DNA of 64,000 nt from JARYGU01 sp033795365 (GTDB lineage: Bacteria > Pseudomonadota > Alphaproteobacteria > Rhizobiales > Rhizobiaceae), in assembly GCA_033795365.1 (NCBI GenBank), contig JARYGU010000003.1:310001-374000 (forward strand). Reading direction: 5' to 3'. The translations under genes were made by a program, and so were the position numbers. Position 1 is the first letter of the stretch. Every line of letters begins with the position of its first letter. Shown here one piece after another: positions 41,712-52,055 of this stretch. Under the pieces are notes generated by a model that did not search any database, was not told where the DNA came from, and saw only the letters and a list, made by a program, of their open reading frames with translations.

Positions 41712-42761
41712 CTACGGGAACCGCGTGCCGGTGATTTCTTCGCTGATCGTCCACAGACGGGCAGCGGCCTCAGCGTCGTTGGCTGCATCGGGAATGGTCG
41801 CCAGGCCAAGCGGGCCACGGATTTCGTTCTCGCCGGTCGGGCCGTAGTAGGCTCCGCCTTGCGCCTCCGTTGCCGTGGCGGCATAGAGCGTGGGCACTGC
41901 TCCCTGGGCCGCGGTCTGGAGGTGTTCGCGCATGGCCGACCACTGGCGTCCCTGTTCGCTGTCAAGGCCCGGTCCGCGTGCGACCAGCTCGGTGACCGCG
42001 ATTCCGGGATGGGCGGCCATGCTCTGGATACCCCAGCCCGCGGCCTCGCTGCGCCTCTGAAGTTCGAGTGCAAACATCAGGCACGCGATCTTGGATTGGG
42101 CATAGGCCACATAGGGCTCGTAAGCCTGCGTGGATTGGAGGTCGTCGAAATTGATACTGCCCCGGTGAACTGCGACACTGGACAACGTGACGACGCGGGG
42201 TGAATCACTCTTGCGCAACAGGGGCAACAGCTCGGCAGTCAGAACGAAGTGCCCCGCGTAGTTGGTGGCGAACTGCATCTCGAGGCCGTCGGCGGACGTG
42301 CCACGGTCGGGGGGCGCCATGATGGCCGCGTTGTTGATCAGGCCATCAAGGTGAGGAAGCGTCGCATTGAGGCGTTCGCCCAGCGCGCGGACCGAAGCGA
42401 GATCGGCCAGGTCGAACGCTTCGAACTGCACCTGGGCGTCCGGTACCTCCTGTTTGATGCTGTCGATCGCTTCCTGCCCCCGCTGGGGGTTGCGCGCCGC
42501 GATCACCACCCTGGCGCCTGCAGCGGCCAGGGCTTTGGCATCCTCAAATCCCATGCCGCTTGTCCCGCCGGTGACAACGAAGATGCGCCCTTCCTGGGAG
42601 GGCATGTCCGCCAGACTCCAATCCGGCTTGTTGGGCTGGCTTTGCGCCTGCGCGTTGTCCATTTCAAATGCGGAGATCAGCAGCACGCCGAGGGCGGCGA
42701 GCCAATTTCTCCATCCTGTAGGGATAGCAGGCATGTTTTCCATTCGCATTGTGTTCCTCAT
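41712..42761 (-). CDS. SDR family oxidoreductase with N-terminal hydrophobic leader, copy A
   Basis: This 349-residue short-chain dehydrogenase/reductase has the cofactor motif TGGTSGMGF near 64, NNAAI near 142, the catalytic Ser in VTLSSVAV near 194 and Tyr/Lys in YVAYAQSKIACL near 219. It resembles retinol-dehydrogenase-like SDRs. Before the domain is a hydrophobic leader (WRNWLAALGVLLISAFEMDN, then AQAQ) that looks like a signal peptide, odd for an NAD(P)-dependent enzyme. The start at 42761 could move to internal ATGs at residues 6 or 10. It is a paralogue of the gene directly upstream (42833-43873). Confidence 0.9.
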   Translation of the reverse strand: MRNTMRMENMPAIPTGWRNWLAALGVLLISAFEMDNAQAQSQPNKPDWSLADMPSQEGRIFVVTGGTSGMGFEDAKALAAAGARVVIAARNPQRGQEAIDSIKQEVPDAQVQFEAFDLADLASVRALGERLNATLPHLDGLINNAAIMAPPDRGTSADGLEMQFATNYAGHFVLTAELLPLLRKSDSPRVVTLSSVAVHRGSINFDDLQSTQAYEPYVAYAQSKIACLMFALELQRRSEAAGWGIQSMAAHPGIAVTELVARGPGLDSEQGRQWSAMREHLQTAAQGAVPTLYAATATEAQGGAYYGPTGENEIRGPLGLATIPDAANDAEAAARLWTISEEITGTRFP

Positions 42762-42832
42762 TTTCCGTCCTTGCTGTTGGTTGGAGATGTGCGGCGGTAG
42801 CGCCGCGGTGTCGGGAGAACTGCGTCATGCGA

Positions 42833-43873
42833 TCAGTGGATGGGTGACGGGAACCGCGTGCCACTCAGCTCTTCACTGACCGTCCACAGGCGGGCCGCGG
42901 TTTGGTCATCCGTTGCGGTGGGCGGCACCTTGGCCAGGTCAGGAGCGCCGCGCAGCTCCATCATTCCGGCCGGTCCATAGTATGTACCGCCTTGCGCTTC
43001 CGGCGCGGTGGCGGCATACAGTGTCGGTAGCGCACCGCGCGCGGCCGGCTGCAACACGAATCTCATCAGGTTACGGCGAAAAAATCCGTTATTGACCTGC
43101 AGGTTTGTACGCGAAACCCCCGGATGGGATGCGATGCTCCGGATGCCCCAGCCAGCGGCATCGCTGCGGCGTTGCAGTTCGAGGGCGAACGTCAGGCAGG
43201 CCAGCTTCGATTGGCCGTATGCGGCCCACGCATCGTAGTCTTGCTCGAACTGCAGGTCCTGGAAGTGGATGGCAGCACCGCGGGCAGCGAGGCTGGACAA
43301 CGTTACGACCCGGGGGGAGCCTGCCTTCCGCAGCAGCGGCAACATCTCCGCCGTCAGCGCGAAGTGGCCGAGATAGTTCGTGGCAAACTGCATTTCGAAC
43401 CCATCCTTGGATACGCCGCGTTCGGGGGGCTCCATGATCCCGGCATTGTTGATCAGGCCGTCGAGACGGGGCAGCGTCGCATTGAGGCGCCCGCTCAGTG
43501 CGCGGACCGAGGCGAGATCGGAAAGGTCGAGCGCTTCGAATTGCACCCGAGCGTTAGGCGTTTCCTGCCGAATGCTCGCGATCGCCTCCTGCCCCCGCTC
43601 CGCGTTGCGCGCCGCGATCACGACCTGGGCGCCTGCGGCCGCCAGCGCCTTGGCGCTTTCGTAACCAATGCCGCTGGTTCCGCCCGTCACCAGGAAGATG
43701 CGTCCTTCCTGCGACGGCATGTCTGCCAGGCTCCAATCAGCTTTGGGCTTGCTCTGCGCGAGCACGTCGCCCGCGGCAAATGCGCTGCTCAATAGCAAAA
43801 TAAAGGCGGCGACATGGCCTGCCAATCCGGGCCGGATCGAGCGTATGTTCTCGGTTTGCAGTACGTTGATCAT
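42833..43873 (-). CDS. SDR family oxidoreductase with N-terminal hydrophobic leader, copy B
   Basis: This 346-residue SDR has TGGTSGIGYESAKALAAAGA near 62, NNAGI near 142, VTLSSLA and the catalytic YAAYGQSKLACL near 217. A leader (GHVAAFILLLSSAFAAGDVL) precedes the domain, as in copy A, and both share the linker PDWSLADMPSQEGRIF-like sequence, so they derive from one duplication. The C-terminal ends also match (TVSEELSGTRFP against TISEEITGTRFP). The gene lies 71 bp upstream of copy A and 92 bp after transporter copy B. Confidence 0.9.
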   Translation of the reverse strand: MINVLQTENIRSIRPGLAGHVAAFILLLSSAFAAGDVLAQSKPKADWSLADMPSQEGRIFLVTGGTSGIGYESAKALAAAGAQVVIAARNAERGQEAIASIRQETPNARVQFEALDLSDLASVRALSGRLNATLPRLDGLINNAGIMEPPERGVSKDGFEMQFATNYLGHFALTAEMLPLLRKAGSPRVVTLSSLAARGAAIHFQDLQFEQDYDAWAAYGQSKLACLTFALELQRRSDAAGWGIRSIASHPGVSRTNLQVNNGFFRRNLMRFVLQPAARGALPTLYAATAPEAQGGTYYGPAGMMELRGAPDLAKVPPTATDDQTAARLWTVSEELSGTRFPSPIH

Positions 43874-43965
43874 CTTTCTGTACTCGCTGTTGGTTGGAAA
43901 TCTTCATCGAGGGATCAAAAAGGATTTTGCTTCATTCCGGCCCCCAATACTTGCGGTTGGACTGC

Positions 43966-45354
<1,389 letters not shown>

Positions 45355-45424
45355 GGGGAGGGCTTCCTTATTCGGAGCATGCTGGCGCCGCAGGCGAGAT
45401 TGGTGGTCGGCCGGTCACAGGTCG

Positions 45425-45570
45425 GAGCGGCGTGCGGCAAACCGCGAAGGCAACCAAGATGGGCAAGCCCATTTGTGTGTTGCTTAACAAGGGATCTGCT
45501 TCGATCGATTCCGTAAGAACGAGCGGAAGTATTCTATCAGCCTGCGAAGATGAACTTATAAGGATAAGTG
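45425..45570 (-). pseudogene. MFS transporter N-terminal fragment
   Basis: Minus-strand translation gives DRILPLVLTESIEADPLLSN followed by TQMGLPILVAFAVC, clearly the same as LRILPFVLAESIKEELDLSD and TEMGLLTGIAFAICYALLS at the start of the broken MFS gene at 48181-48886. Only about 40 codons survive. It lies divergently next to the AraC fragment at 45736, just as the other MFS gene lies next to the intact AraC gene. Confidence 0.7.
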
Positions 45571-45735
45571 CGACTAATATTGCGCCGATGCACCATTGGT
45601 GTGCACACTCACTGCCGGATTCCTTGTATAGGGCCGATTGACCCCTCTGAATATCTGTTGACTTCGCGGCAGCTCCTGTCATTTTAAGCCTACTCCTCGC
45701 TCTGGTTGGCGCCCACAAGCTAGAAGGAGTGTCCG

Positions 45736-45900
45736 ATGATCAGAATGCCCGAAACCGCAATAAACTTGCCCAATCCTGCAAGCGGCGATACGATGTCAGC
45801 TGGAGGCTGCGTGCCGTGCCGTCCTCGCAACCAGCCGGAGGTTTGCATGTGATCATAACTGCTTGCTACGATCACCGCCGATATCGAGGCGTCCGATACA
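45736..45900 (+). pseudogene. AraC_N regulator, 5' fragment (third copy)
   Basis: Starting at the ATG at 45736, codons 1-18 read like the start of the two other AraC_N copies (IRMPETAINLPNPASGD against SRMPETSINLPISTSDN at 38950 and TRMPNTSRNLPIPTGGD at 48999), with the same leader sequence (AGAAGGAGTGTCCG). The frame hits TGA at 45850-45852. DNA similarity continues to about 45900, where it corresponds to the intact copy near its codon 48, then stops. This is a 5' relic with no function as a regulator. Confidence 0.8.
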
Positions 45901-45989
45901 AGGGCATGCAGTCGACGTCGATGCCCATACCCTCTTCCGACGGGAAGCCCTCGATCAAGCGGCGATCGACGTGAGAGTATCGGCTCGGG

Positions 45990-46430
45990 TCATCGTGCGT
46001 CTTCCCGCGCCCTCAGCAGATCGCCTCGAAAATCCGCGTCAATCTCGCCCTCGAAGATCACGAGCGCGAGGCAGTGTTCGGTGATGCAGTGGTCGGCGTG
46101 GAGTTCGCCGCCGGGCTGGCGCCAGTAGGATCCGGGACGCAGTACCACTGCGGTCTCTTCGATCCCGTTGGCATCCCAATGCTTCATCTCGCCTTCGATC
46201 AGGATGCTTCGATAGGTGTGGGTGTGGGTATGCAGTCGTCGGCTGCCCTCGTAGTTGTTGCTATAGCGGAACAACGTGATCGAAGGCCCGCTCATCGGAT
46301 CCCCTTCGATTCCGCTAATGTTGGGGCCTTCGGCATGGCCAGGGACGAGCGGACGGAATTCACCCAGCGTCTCTGCCGGAGCGACGATCATCCCTTCGGC
46401 TGTTACCGGTAGCATTGTAGTGCTGCTCAT
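45990..46430 (-). CDS. Cupin domain protein
   Basis: This 146-residue single-domain cupin has the first motif as RRLHTHTHTYRSILIEGEMK near 64 with three closely spaced His, and the second as LRPGSYWRQPGGELHADHC near 97. These would hold a metal ion. It resembles small ChrR/DUF4437-type cupins. The gene looks intact, unlike its neighbours. It lies downstream of the broken metallo-beta-lactamase and MFS genes on the same strand, so it was probably the third gene of that former operon. The reaction is unknown. Confidence 0.8.
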   Translation of the reverse strand: MSSTTMLPVTAEGMIVAPAETLGEFRPLVPGHAEGPNISGIEGDPMSGPSITLFRYSNNYEGSRRLHTHTHTYRSILIEGEMKHWDANGIEETAVVLRPGSYWRQPGGELHADHCITEHCLALVIFEGEIDADFRGDLLRAREDAR

Positions 46431-46498
46431 GGCTCAGATCACGAAGTCGAAGCGCGCGAACCGACCGTCGCCCCGCGGGACCTCCGTTACTCACCGGA

Positions 46499-47360
46499 TT
46501 AGAACTGCCAATTGACCGGGACCCAGGCATAGCCAGCGTCGGTCTTGAGCATTCGGCCAAGGCCCGGGAACGGGTAGTGGAAGCCGAGAACGAGGAGCCG
46601 GTCTGCCGCCGCCATGTCGAAGATGCGGCGGCGGGAGGCGAGGGCGGTGTCCCTGTCGCGATCCGGTCCAGGCAGCCACGGCCGGTCGACATTGACGATC
46701 GGGTGGCAGGCGAGATCGGCCGTCAGCAGGAGCTGATCGTTCCCGGATTGAACAAGGAAGTTCGCCATGCCGGGTGTGTGGAGGGTGGTTAGCCCAGGGA
46801 CGATCTCCGCGCCGGCTTCGTACAACTCGATCCCGCTGGGACGGGTTCGACGCTCCGCTTGATGGCGGCTGCGAAATTACGTCGGAATTCTTCGGGCACC
46901 GGCATGTAGGAAAGGTCCGGGTCGTTGCGGACGAAGAAGTCCCAATCGGCACGGGGCGCAAAGATGGCCGCCCGCGGAAAAGCCTTGCCGCCGTCCGCGG
47001 TTCGAAGGTTGCCGACATGGTCCGGATGCGTGTGCGAGATCAACACAATGTCGATGTCCTCGGGCGTCAAACCGATGGCGGCGAGCTGCGCCGGCTTCGA
47101 GAAGGATCCGTCTGCCATTCGTTTCGACAAGAAACGTGTAGAGATTGAGCGTCAGGCGGTCGTCGGCAGGAAGGCACGCCTCAGGATCTCCTGCAGTTCC
47201 GCCTCCGACGCATCGCTTGCATAGACCCGTGGAGGGCCGCCGATCAGCCCGTCGCTCAACACGGTCGCCGCGATGTCGCCGACGCGAAAGCGGTAATGGC
47301 CGGCATTTCCAGCCGGAGCCGGGGGCGATGCGGCGGGAGCAGCCTGCGCGAGGGCCGTGC
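46499..47360 (-). pseudogene. Metallo-beta-lactamase fold hydrolase, frameshifted and truncated
   Basis: Three reading frames must be joined. From the right, codons from about 47355 give the end of a leader and HYRFRVGDIAATVLSDG; near 47160 the frame shifts to RLTLNLYTFLVETNGRRILL; then the usual DTG segment is missing. Codons from about 47100 give PEDIDIVLISHTHPDHVGNL, with the zinc-binding HTHPDH; near 46830 the frame shifts again to AGAEIVPGLTTLHTPGM and continues to the stop at 46499. The 5' end is cut by the IS110 remnant inside the leader. Intact relatives are periplasmic MBL-fold hydrolases of about 300 residues. Confidence 0.85.
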
Positions 47361-48175
47361 GATGCTGAAGGAGCACGGTCTGCTCTTCGAACGCGCCATC
47401 GGATCTATGTTCCGGCGGAAGGTCACGGACTTTGTCGATAGTGGACACGTTTCCTGGAGTGTGATCCATCCGCTGCTATCGATTCACGAGTATGTTTGCA
47501 CGGAACAGGAGAAGCTCAACAAGCGGATCTCAGTCCTTGCTCGCTCCGATGAAACAACTCGCCGCCTGATGACCGTGCCGGGCATCGGTGTCGTCACTGC
47601 CCTGACGTTCAGGCACACCATTGATGACCCGGCCGTTTCTGGTCGGCTACCACCGTTGGCGCCTATCTCGGTTTGACACCAAGGCGAAAACAATCCGGAG
47701 AGACGGACACGATTGGAAGAACGTCGAAGTGGAGCGACCGGCTTTTGCGCAGTTATCTGTTTGAAGCCGCAACCGTGCTCCTGCATCGGACGAAGAAAAG
47801 GTGCTCGTTGAAGGCGTGGGGCTTGCGTCTCGCGAAACCCATCGGGATGAAAAAAGGCGCAGGTCGCCGTTGCTCGCAAACTCGCGGTCATCTCCATTGC
47901 ATCTGGTTGACGGGACCACGTTCGAATGGAGCGCCGGGAAGGAAGCTTGAGAGAATCATCATCCTTGTAGGTCTGGGAGCAGGCCTGCGATGTCCCCGCC
48001 GGGACGGTGGTTGCGGTGACTTCGGTCAATCGGCTGGCGACAAATGCAGTACCCGGTCCACACGTTGAAGCTCCCGACCCGAACATCAACATGAGGTAAA
48101 GACCTCGAAAAGGACCATGACCCGGCAAGGGTGTTACGTGCTTGACAACCAATTGCGATTAAAGGGCCCGATTGA
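47356..48175 (+). mobile_element. IS110 family element remnant
   Basis: Plus-strand frames join into the C-terminal half of an IS110 transposase: MLKEHGLLFERAIG, then LMTVPGIGVVTALTFRHTID, a frameshift near 47660, GAYLGLTPRR, and DRLLRSYLFEAATVLLHRTK with LKAWGLRLAKPIGMKKG, after which the frame shifts again. The N-terminal DEDD catalytic half is absent. The limits are approximate: the left end abuts the broken metallo-beta-lactamase gene and the right end abuts the truncated MFS gene at about 48180. The element cannot move on its own. Confidence 0.8.
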
Positions 48176-48180
48176 CATTG

Positions 48181-48886
48181 TAGCAGTCCAAATGCCAATC
48201 CGGCCTCGCTGGAGCTGAAGCCGCGGGTGCGGATCAGGAAGGGAACGGCGAACACGTAGCACGGCGCTGCGGCGAAACCCAGTGAGACCGAACCGATGAA
48301 CAGCCAACGGAATGCCAGGGACGAAAGCAACCGCAGGCTCGCCTTCAAGAATGACTCGCTATCGGCGACTGTCTGATTGAGCGGTGGGGCCGGACCGACA
48401 ACGACCGCCAGCAGTCCGATCAGCACGTCCATAGTCCTGCGCCTACCAGGGCTGTACGCCAGCCGAGCGTATCACCGATCGCGCCGCCAACGGCGAAACC
48501 CGCCATGGTGCCGAGCGAGAAAACGCCGAGCGCCAGCCCCCGACGCTCGGGCGGGATTTTGCGGGCAATGATCGCTTGGCCGGTGGGCGTCCCGCCGGCC
48601 TCACCGAACGCGACTCCGACGCGGGTGAAGGCGAGGAACAGAAAACTCATGGCGAGATCACCGAGCAATGTCATCGCGCTCCAGATCAGGATGCACAAAA
48701 TGAGGACAACCGGGGCGGCCCTCGATCAGCGGTGCGGGCGAGCGGCATCGACAGCAGCGCGTAGCAGATCGCAAAGGCGATGCCGGTGAGCAAACCCATT
48801 TCGGTATCGCTCAGATCGAGCTCCTCCTTTATCGACTCGGCGAGAACGAAGGGAAGTATCCTCAACGTATTCATCGTCGCTCGCAT
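48181..48886 (-). pseudogene. MFS transporter, truncated and frameshifted
   Basis: From the start at 48886 the frame gives LRILPFVLAESIKEELDLSD, TEMGLLTGIAFAICYALLS and ARTADRG; near 48710 it shifts to FTRVGVAFGEAGGTPTGQAI and ERRGLALGVFSLGTMAGFAV; near 48430 it shifts again to FRWLFIGSVSLGFAAAPCYV and TRGFSSSEAGLAFGLL, where the IS110 remnant cuts it. About half of a 12-helix MFS protein remains. It is divergent from the intact AraC_N regulator, which probably controlled it. A fragment of a second copy is at 45425-45570. Confidence 0.85.
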
Positions 48887-48998
48887 TAGATATGGTGGGC
48901 AGATCAGCTTGCTTATCTATTGACGAAGTGGCGATTTCTGTCATGTTTGGAGCTTCCCCTGGCTGTGAGTGACGTCATCAAGCTAGAGGAGGTCTCCC

Positions 48999-50033
48999 AT
49001 GACCAGAATGCCGAATACCTCAAGAAACCTGCCTATTCCTACAGGCGGCGATAGGCTGCCGACTGTAGGGCGAGTGCTGCGCTGGCCTCGAAACCAACTG
49101 GAGGCGCGCGTGTTGTCATCGCTGCTTGGCGAGATCATCGCATACATCGAAAGTCAGGGCGGTGGTGAGGGCCTGTTTCCGACGCAGATCGAGAGCGTCA
49201 ACATCATCCGTTCCTATCAGCAGCGGATGCCTATGCGGCAGATCTATCGTCCGTCGCTCTGCGTGGTGGCTCAGGGTGCAAAGGAAATTCTCTTCGGCGA
49301 AGAGACGCTTCGCTACGGCGCCATGGAATGCCTGGTCGTCAGCATGGAAATGCCTGCTAGCGGGCGGGTTGTGGACGCGAGTGAGCAGGCACCCTATATC
49401 GGCGTCACCATCGATCTCGACGTGATGATGCTGCGCGAGGTGCTGGAGCAGTTGGAGACGCCACCCGTTTCGCCTGCCACCTCCGGGCCATGCGTGTTCG
49501 TCGGAAAAGTCGACGAACCTTTGGCGGAATGCGTGCTGCGCCTGATCCGCATGTCCCAGACGCCGAAGGCAATCCCGATCCTCTACCCATCCGTCATGCG
49601 CGAAATTTGCTATTGGCTTCTTACCGGCCCGCATGGCGCCGACCTCTGCAGTCTGGCCGTGCCGGAATCGAATTTCATGCGGGTGGCCAAGGCGATCTAT
49701 TTTCTGCGCGCCAATTTCGCCCAGACGCTGCGTGTGGAGCAAATGGCCGACGTGGCGCGCATGAGCCTGTCATCGTTTCATCAACACTTCAAGCAGCTCA
49801 CTTCGGTGACGCCGCTTCAGTTCCAGAAGCAGCTGCGCCTCCTAGAGTCGCGGCGCATGATGGTTGCGGATGCGGCAAGCGTTGAGGAGGCCGCCTACAA
49901 GGTTGGTTACGAAAGTTCCTCGCAGTTCAGCCGCGAATATTCCCGGATGTTCGGCGTAGCTCCGAAGCAAGACGCACTGAATCACCAGCGGATGTACAGC
50001 CAGTACGCCAGTCGCAAGGCACGCCACGCCTAG
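48999..50033 (+). CDS. AraC family regulator (AraC_N type), intact copy
   Basis: This 344-residue regulator has an AraC_N ligand-binding domain at about 65-215 (MPMRQIYRPSLCVVAQGAKE, AMECLVVSMEMPASGRVV, YPSVMREICYWLLTGPHG) and a C-terminal double HTH (RANFAQTLRVEQMADVARMS, SSFHQHFKQLTSVTPLQFQK, VGYESSSQFSREYSRMFGVA). The ATG at 48999 follows GAGGAGG. AraC_N proteins commonly sense electrophiles or aldehydes and control nearby dehydrogenases and transporters. Its probable target, the divergent MFS gene 113 bp away, is broken; convergent to it lies an SDR-MarR pair. Two degraded copies are at 38950 and 45736. Confidence 0.93.
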   Translation: MTRMPNTSRNLPIPTGGDRLPTVGRVLRWPRNQLEARVLSSLLGEIIAYIESQGGGEGLFPTQIESVNIIRSYQQRMPMRQIYRPSLCVVAQGAKEILFGEETLRYGAMECLVVSMEMPASGRVVDASEQAPYIGVTIDLDVMMLREVLEQLETPPVSPATSGPCVFVGKVDEPLAECVLRLIRMSQTPKAIPILYPSVMREICYWLLTGPHGADLCSLAVPESNFMRVAKAIYFLRANFAQTLRVEQMADVARMSLSSFHQHFKQLTSVTPLQFQKQLRLLESRRMMVADAASVEEAAYKVGYESSSQFSREYSRMFGVAPKQDALNHQRMYSQYASRKARHA

Positions 50034-50161
50034 GTGCGGGTGCAAGATGTCGTTCCGTGCCGCCGTGGCTCGGAGCGGCCTTCCTGATATGCCGCGAGGA
50101 AATGTGTTGAGGGGGGCGTGGATGCGCCTTCGGCCATCAGCTTTCGACCGGGCGCGCGCAA

Positions 50162-50977
50162 TTACATCAGGTTTTCCTGCGCAGCCTGATAAACGGTCCT
50201 CACGATCGGCTGAAAACCAAGACTGCGCGCGAGCGAGACATCCATGTGGAGGCGCCAGGGATTGGCGAGCGGCTCCGAAGACGATTCCATTGTTCCGCCG
50301 ACCAGCGCGACAAGCTCGTAGATCGAGGTCGGCGCCTCATCGGCGATGTTGACGATGCGCCCATCCATAGCGCCGGTCAGAGCGAGGATCATGGCGGTCG
50401 CGATATCGCGATGATGAACCATGCTCATCCGTTGGGCCGGATGCATTTTGAGATTGGCAACAAGCCGGGGCAGTTCCTCCAGGTGTCCGTCCTTGTCGCC
50501 GTAGACGAAGCCGAACCGTTGGATCGACCAGTTCAGCCCGCTTTCGCGTAGCGCGTTCTCGGCGGCGAGCTTGCTGGCCGGATAGGCTTGTTGTGGGTTG
50601 GCTGCATCGTCCTCGCGGCCAGGGCGCCGGCTGTCCGCGTCATAAACATTGGACGTGCTCGCCATGATGAAACGCGCCTCGGTCGCACGCGCCTTTGCCG
50701 CGGCGATGAGGTTGCATGTGCCTTCGAGGTTGCTCTTCCAGATCAGGTCGGAGTCGGGCGTTCGAAAAACCGCGGCGAGATGGATGATCGCTGATACGCC
50801 CTCCACCGCCCGCATGAGAGAAGCAGGATCGAGTAGGTCTGCTACTGCCGCGCTGACGCCGGGGGGCGCCTGTTTCCCGCCGCGCATCAGGGCACGGCAA
50901 TTCACCCCCGCTTCGACAAGGCGTGGAAGAAGGCGAGCTCCGACGAGCCCCGTTGCACCACTCACCAAGACTATCAT
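50162..50977 (-). CDS. NAD(P)-dependent epimerase/dehydratase family protein (extended SDR)
   Basis: This 271-residue protein has the extended-SDR cofactor motif SGATGLVGARLL at 6-17, IIHLAAVF near 65, the catalytic Ser/Thr in MASTSNVYDAD near 103 and the YPASKLAAEN Tyr/Lys pair near 130. The lack of a full sugar-binding domain makes a small-molecule reductase or dehydratase as likely as a nucleotide-sugar epimerase. The ATG at 50977 overlaps the MarR stop in ATGA; the frame upstream to 51118 lies within the MarR gene. It is the second gene of a MarR-SDR operon. Confidence 0.9.
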   Translation of the reverse strand: MIVLVSGATGLVGARLLPRLVEAGVNCRALMRGGKQAPPGVSAAVADLLDPASLMRAVEGVSAIIHLAAVFRTPDSDLIWKSNLEGTCNLIAAAKARATEARFIMASTSNVYDADSRRPGREDDAANPQQAYPASKLAAENALRESGLNWSIQRFGFVYGDKDGHLEELPRLVANLKMHPAQRMSMVHHRDIATAMILALTGAMDGRIVNIADEAPTSIYELVALVGGTMESSSEPLANPWRLHMDVSLARSLGFQPIVRTVYQAAQENLM

Positions 50978-51441
50978 GACGCTGTTCCTTTCTGCAGCAG
51001 GTTTTCGAGGCGCTCTGTTGCGGTCTGAAGAACTCGGACCGCAACCGCGATGTCGGCGTCGTCGATGCCGCCGAACGCGACCGAGCGGATGAAAGAGAGA
51101 TCGGGCAGCTCTCCCCACAACTTCGCGCCGGTGGCGGTGATGCGTAGAAGCTTCTGGCGATGATCAACCCCGTCGGGCTCTTGCTCGACCATACCCTTGC
51201 GCACGAGCGTTGCGACGATGCCGGTCATTGTCGCGCGTTCGATCGTAAGCAAGCGCGCGAGATCACGCTGCATGGTCGGCCCGGCAGTGGCAAGCTGGTA
51301 GAGTACGTACCACTGTACGGACCCGAGATCGTAAGGACGCAGGACGGAATCCATGACAGCCCGGCCCGCAAAGTAGCACCGCTTTGTCCAGGCTCCGACG
51401 AGGTCGTTATCGGAGCCGTTCCGCTTTTCAACCATCGACAC
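50974..51441 (-). CDS. MarR family transcriptional regulator
   Basis: This 155-residue winged-HTH regulator has LGSVQWYVLYQLATAGPTMQ near 47, the recognition helix LARLLTIERATMTGIVATLV near 72 and the wing RKGMVEQEPDGVDHRQKLLR near 93. It probably represses its own operon and the SDR encoded downstream and is released by a small phenolic or electrophile. A palindromic GCTAG/CTAGC site lies 15 bp upstream of its start (51456-51469). Confidence 0.92.
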   Translation of the reverse strand: MSMVEKRNGSDNDLVGAWTKRCYFAGRAVMDSVLRPYDLGSVQWYVLYQLATAGPTMQRDLARLLTIERATMTGIVATLVRKGMVEQEPDGVDHRQKLLRITATGAKLWGELPDLSFIRSVAFGGIDDADIAVAVRVLQTATERLENLLQKGTAS

Positions 51442-51455
51442 GCGCCTCCAATCTC

Positions 51456-51469
51456 GCTAGCTACCTAGC
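51456..51469. promoter_or_regulatory. Probable MarR operator
   Basis: GCTAG-CTAC-CTAGC is a perfect 5-bp inverted repeat with a 4-bp spacer, ending 15 bp before the MarR start codon. Position and symmetry fit autorepression by the MarR product. Confidence 0.5.
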
Positions 51470-51645
51470 AAATATGTAAGGCACCAAACGAATTTCAAGA
51501 GGGGTCCGCTTCACTTTGATCGGGCTCAAGTGAGAGGAGGCAGCATTCTGCCTTGGCCCTTTCAAGGGATCCTCTAGCCAGCCGCTTGACGGGTTCAACT
51601 CCACTGGCATACTCGTCGTCGTGATACAGAAGCTGGACGTGCTAC

Positions 51646-51918
51646 ATGATCGAAGACGACGAACCCAATCTGGTGACCTCTGGCAAAAGCAAGAGGATCG
51701 TCGTTGATGGCTATCCCTTCTCCATCGACATCTTCCGGCTGGAATCCGATACGGCATGGACGCTTGAAGTGGTCGATCACCAAAACACCAGTCACGTCTG
51801 GGACGAGCAATTCGAATCCGACGCAGAGACTCGGGACGTCGCGGTGAAAACCATCGAGGCAGAGGGTGCCCACGCGTTCATGCGCGGCAACAACGTCATT
51901 CCATTCCGTCAAGTGTAA
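51646..51918 (+). CDS. Small conserved-looking hypothetical protein
   Basis: This 90-residue acidic protein (KRIVVDGYPFSIDIFRLESD, TAWTLEVVDHQNTSHVWDEQ, then a helix DAETRDVAVKTIEAEG and FMRGNNVIPFRQ) has a plausible alpha/beta composition, no signal peptide and no domain I can name. Codon use is normal for the region. It lies 204 bp from the MarR gene, divergent to it, and ends about 100 bp before the IS3 element. Its function is unknown. Confidence 0.55.
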   Translation: MIEDDEPNLVTSGKSKRIVVDGYPFSIDIFRLESDTAWTLEVVDHQNTSHVWDEQFESDAETRDVAVKTIEAEGAHAFMRGNNVIPFRQV

Positions 51919-52016
51919 ACCGACGTGCCCTCAAAACGGTGCTTGCGGAACACGAAGACCGTTCCAGTGAACGGATTTGTGCAGTTCGTTCTTCACCAGC
52001 GCTGCCACCATCATGG

Positions 52017-52043
52017 TGAACCGCCCCGGCTTTACCGAAGACC
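52017..52043 (+). repeat. IS3 terminal inverted repeat, left
   Basis: 27 bases beginning TGAACCGCCCCGGCTTTACC, pairing with 53011-53037 with two mismatches. Confidence 0.85.
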
Positions 52044-52055
52044 GTTTGGTTTAAG

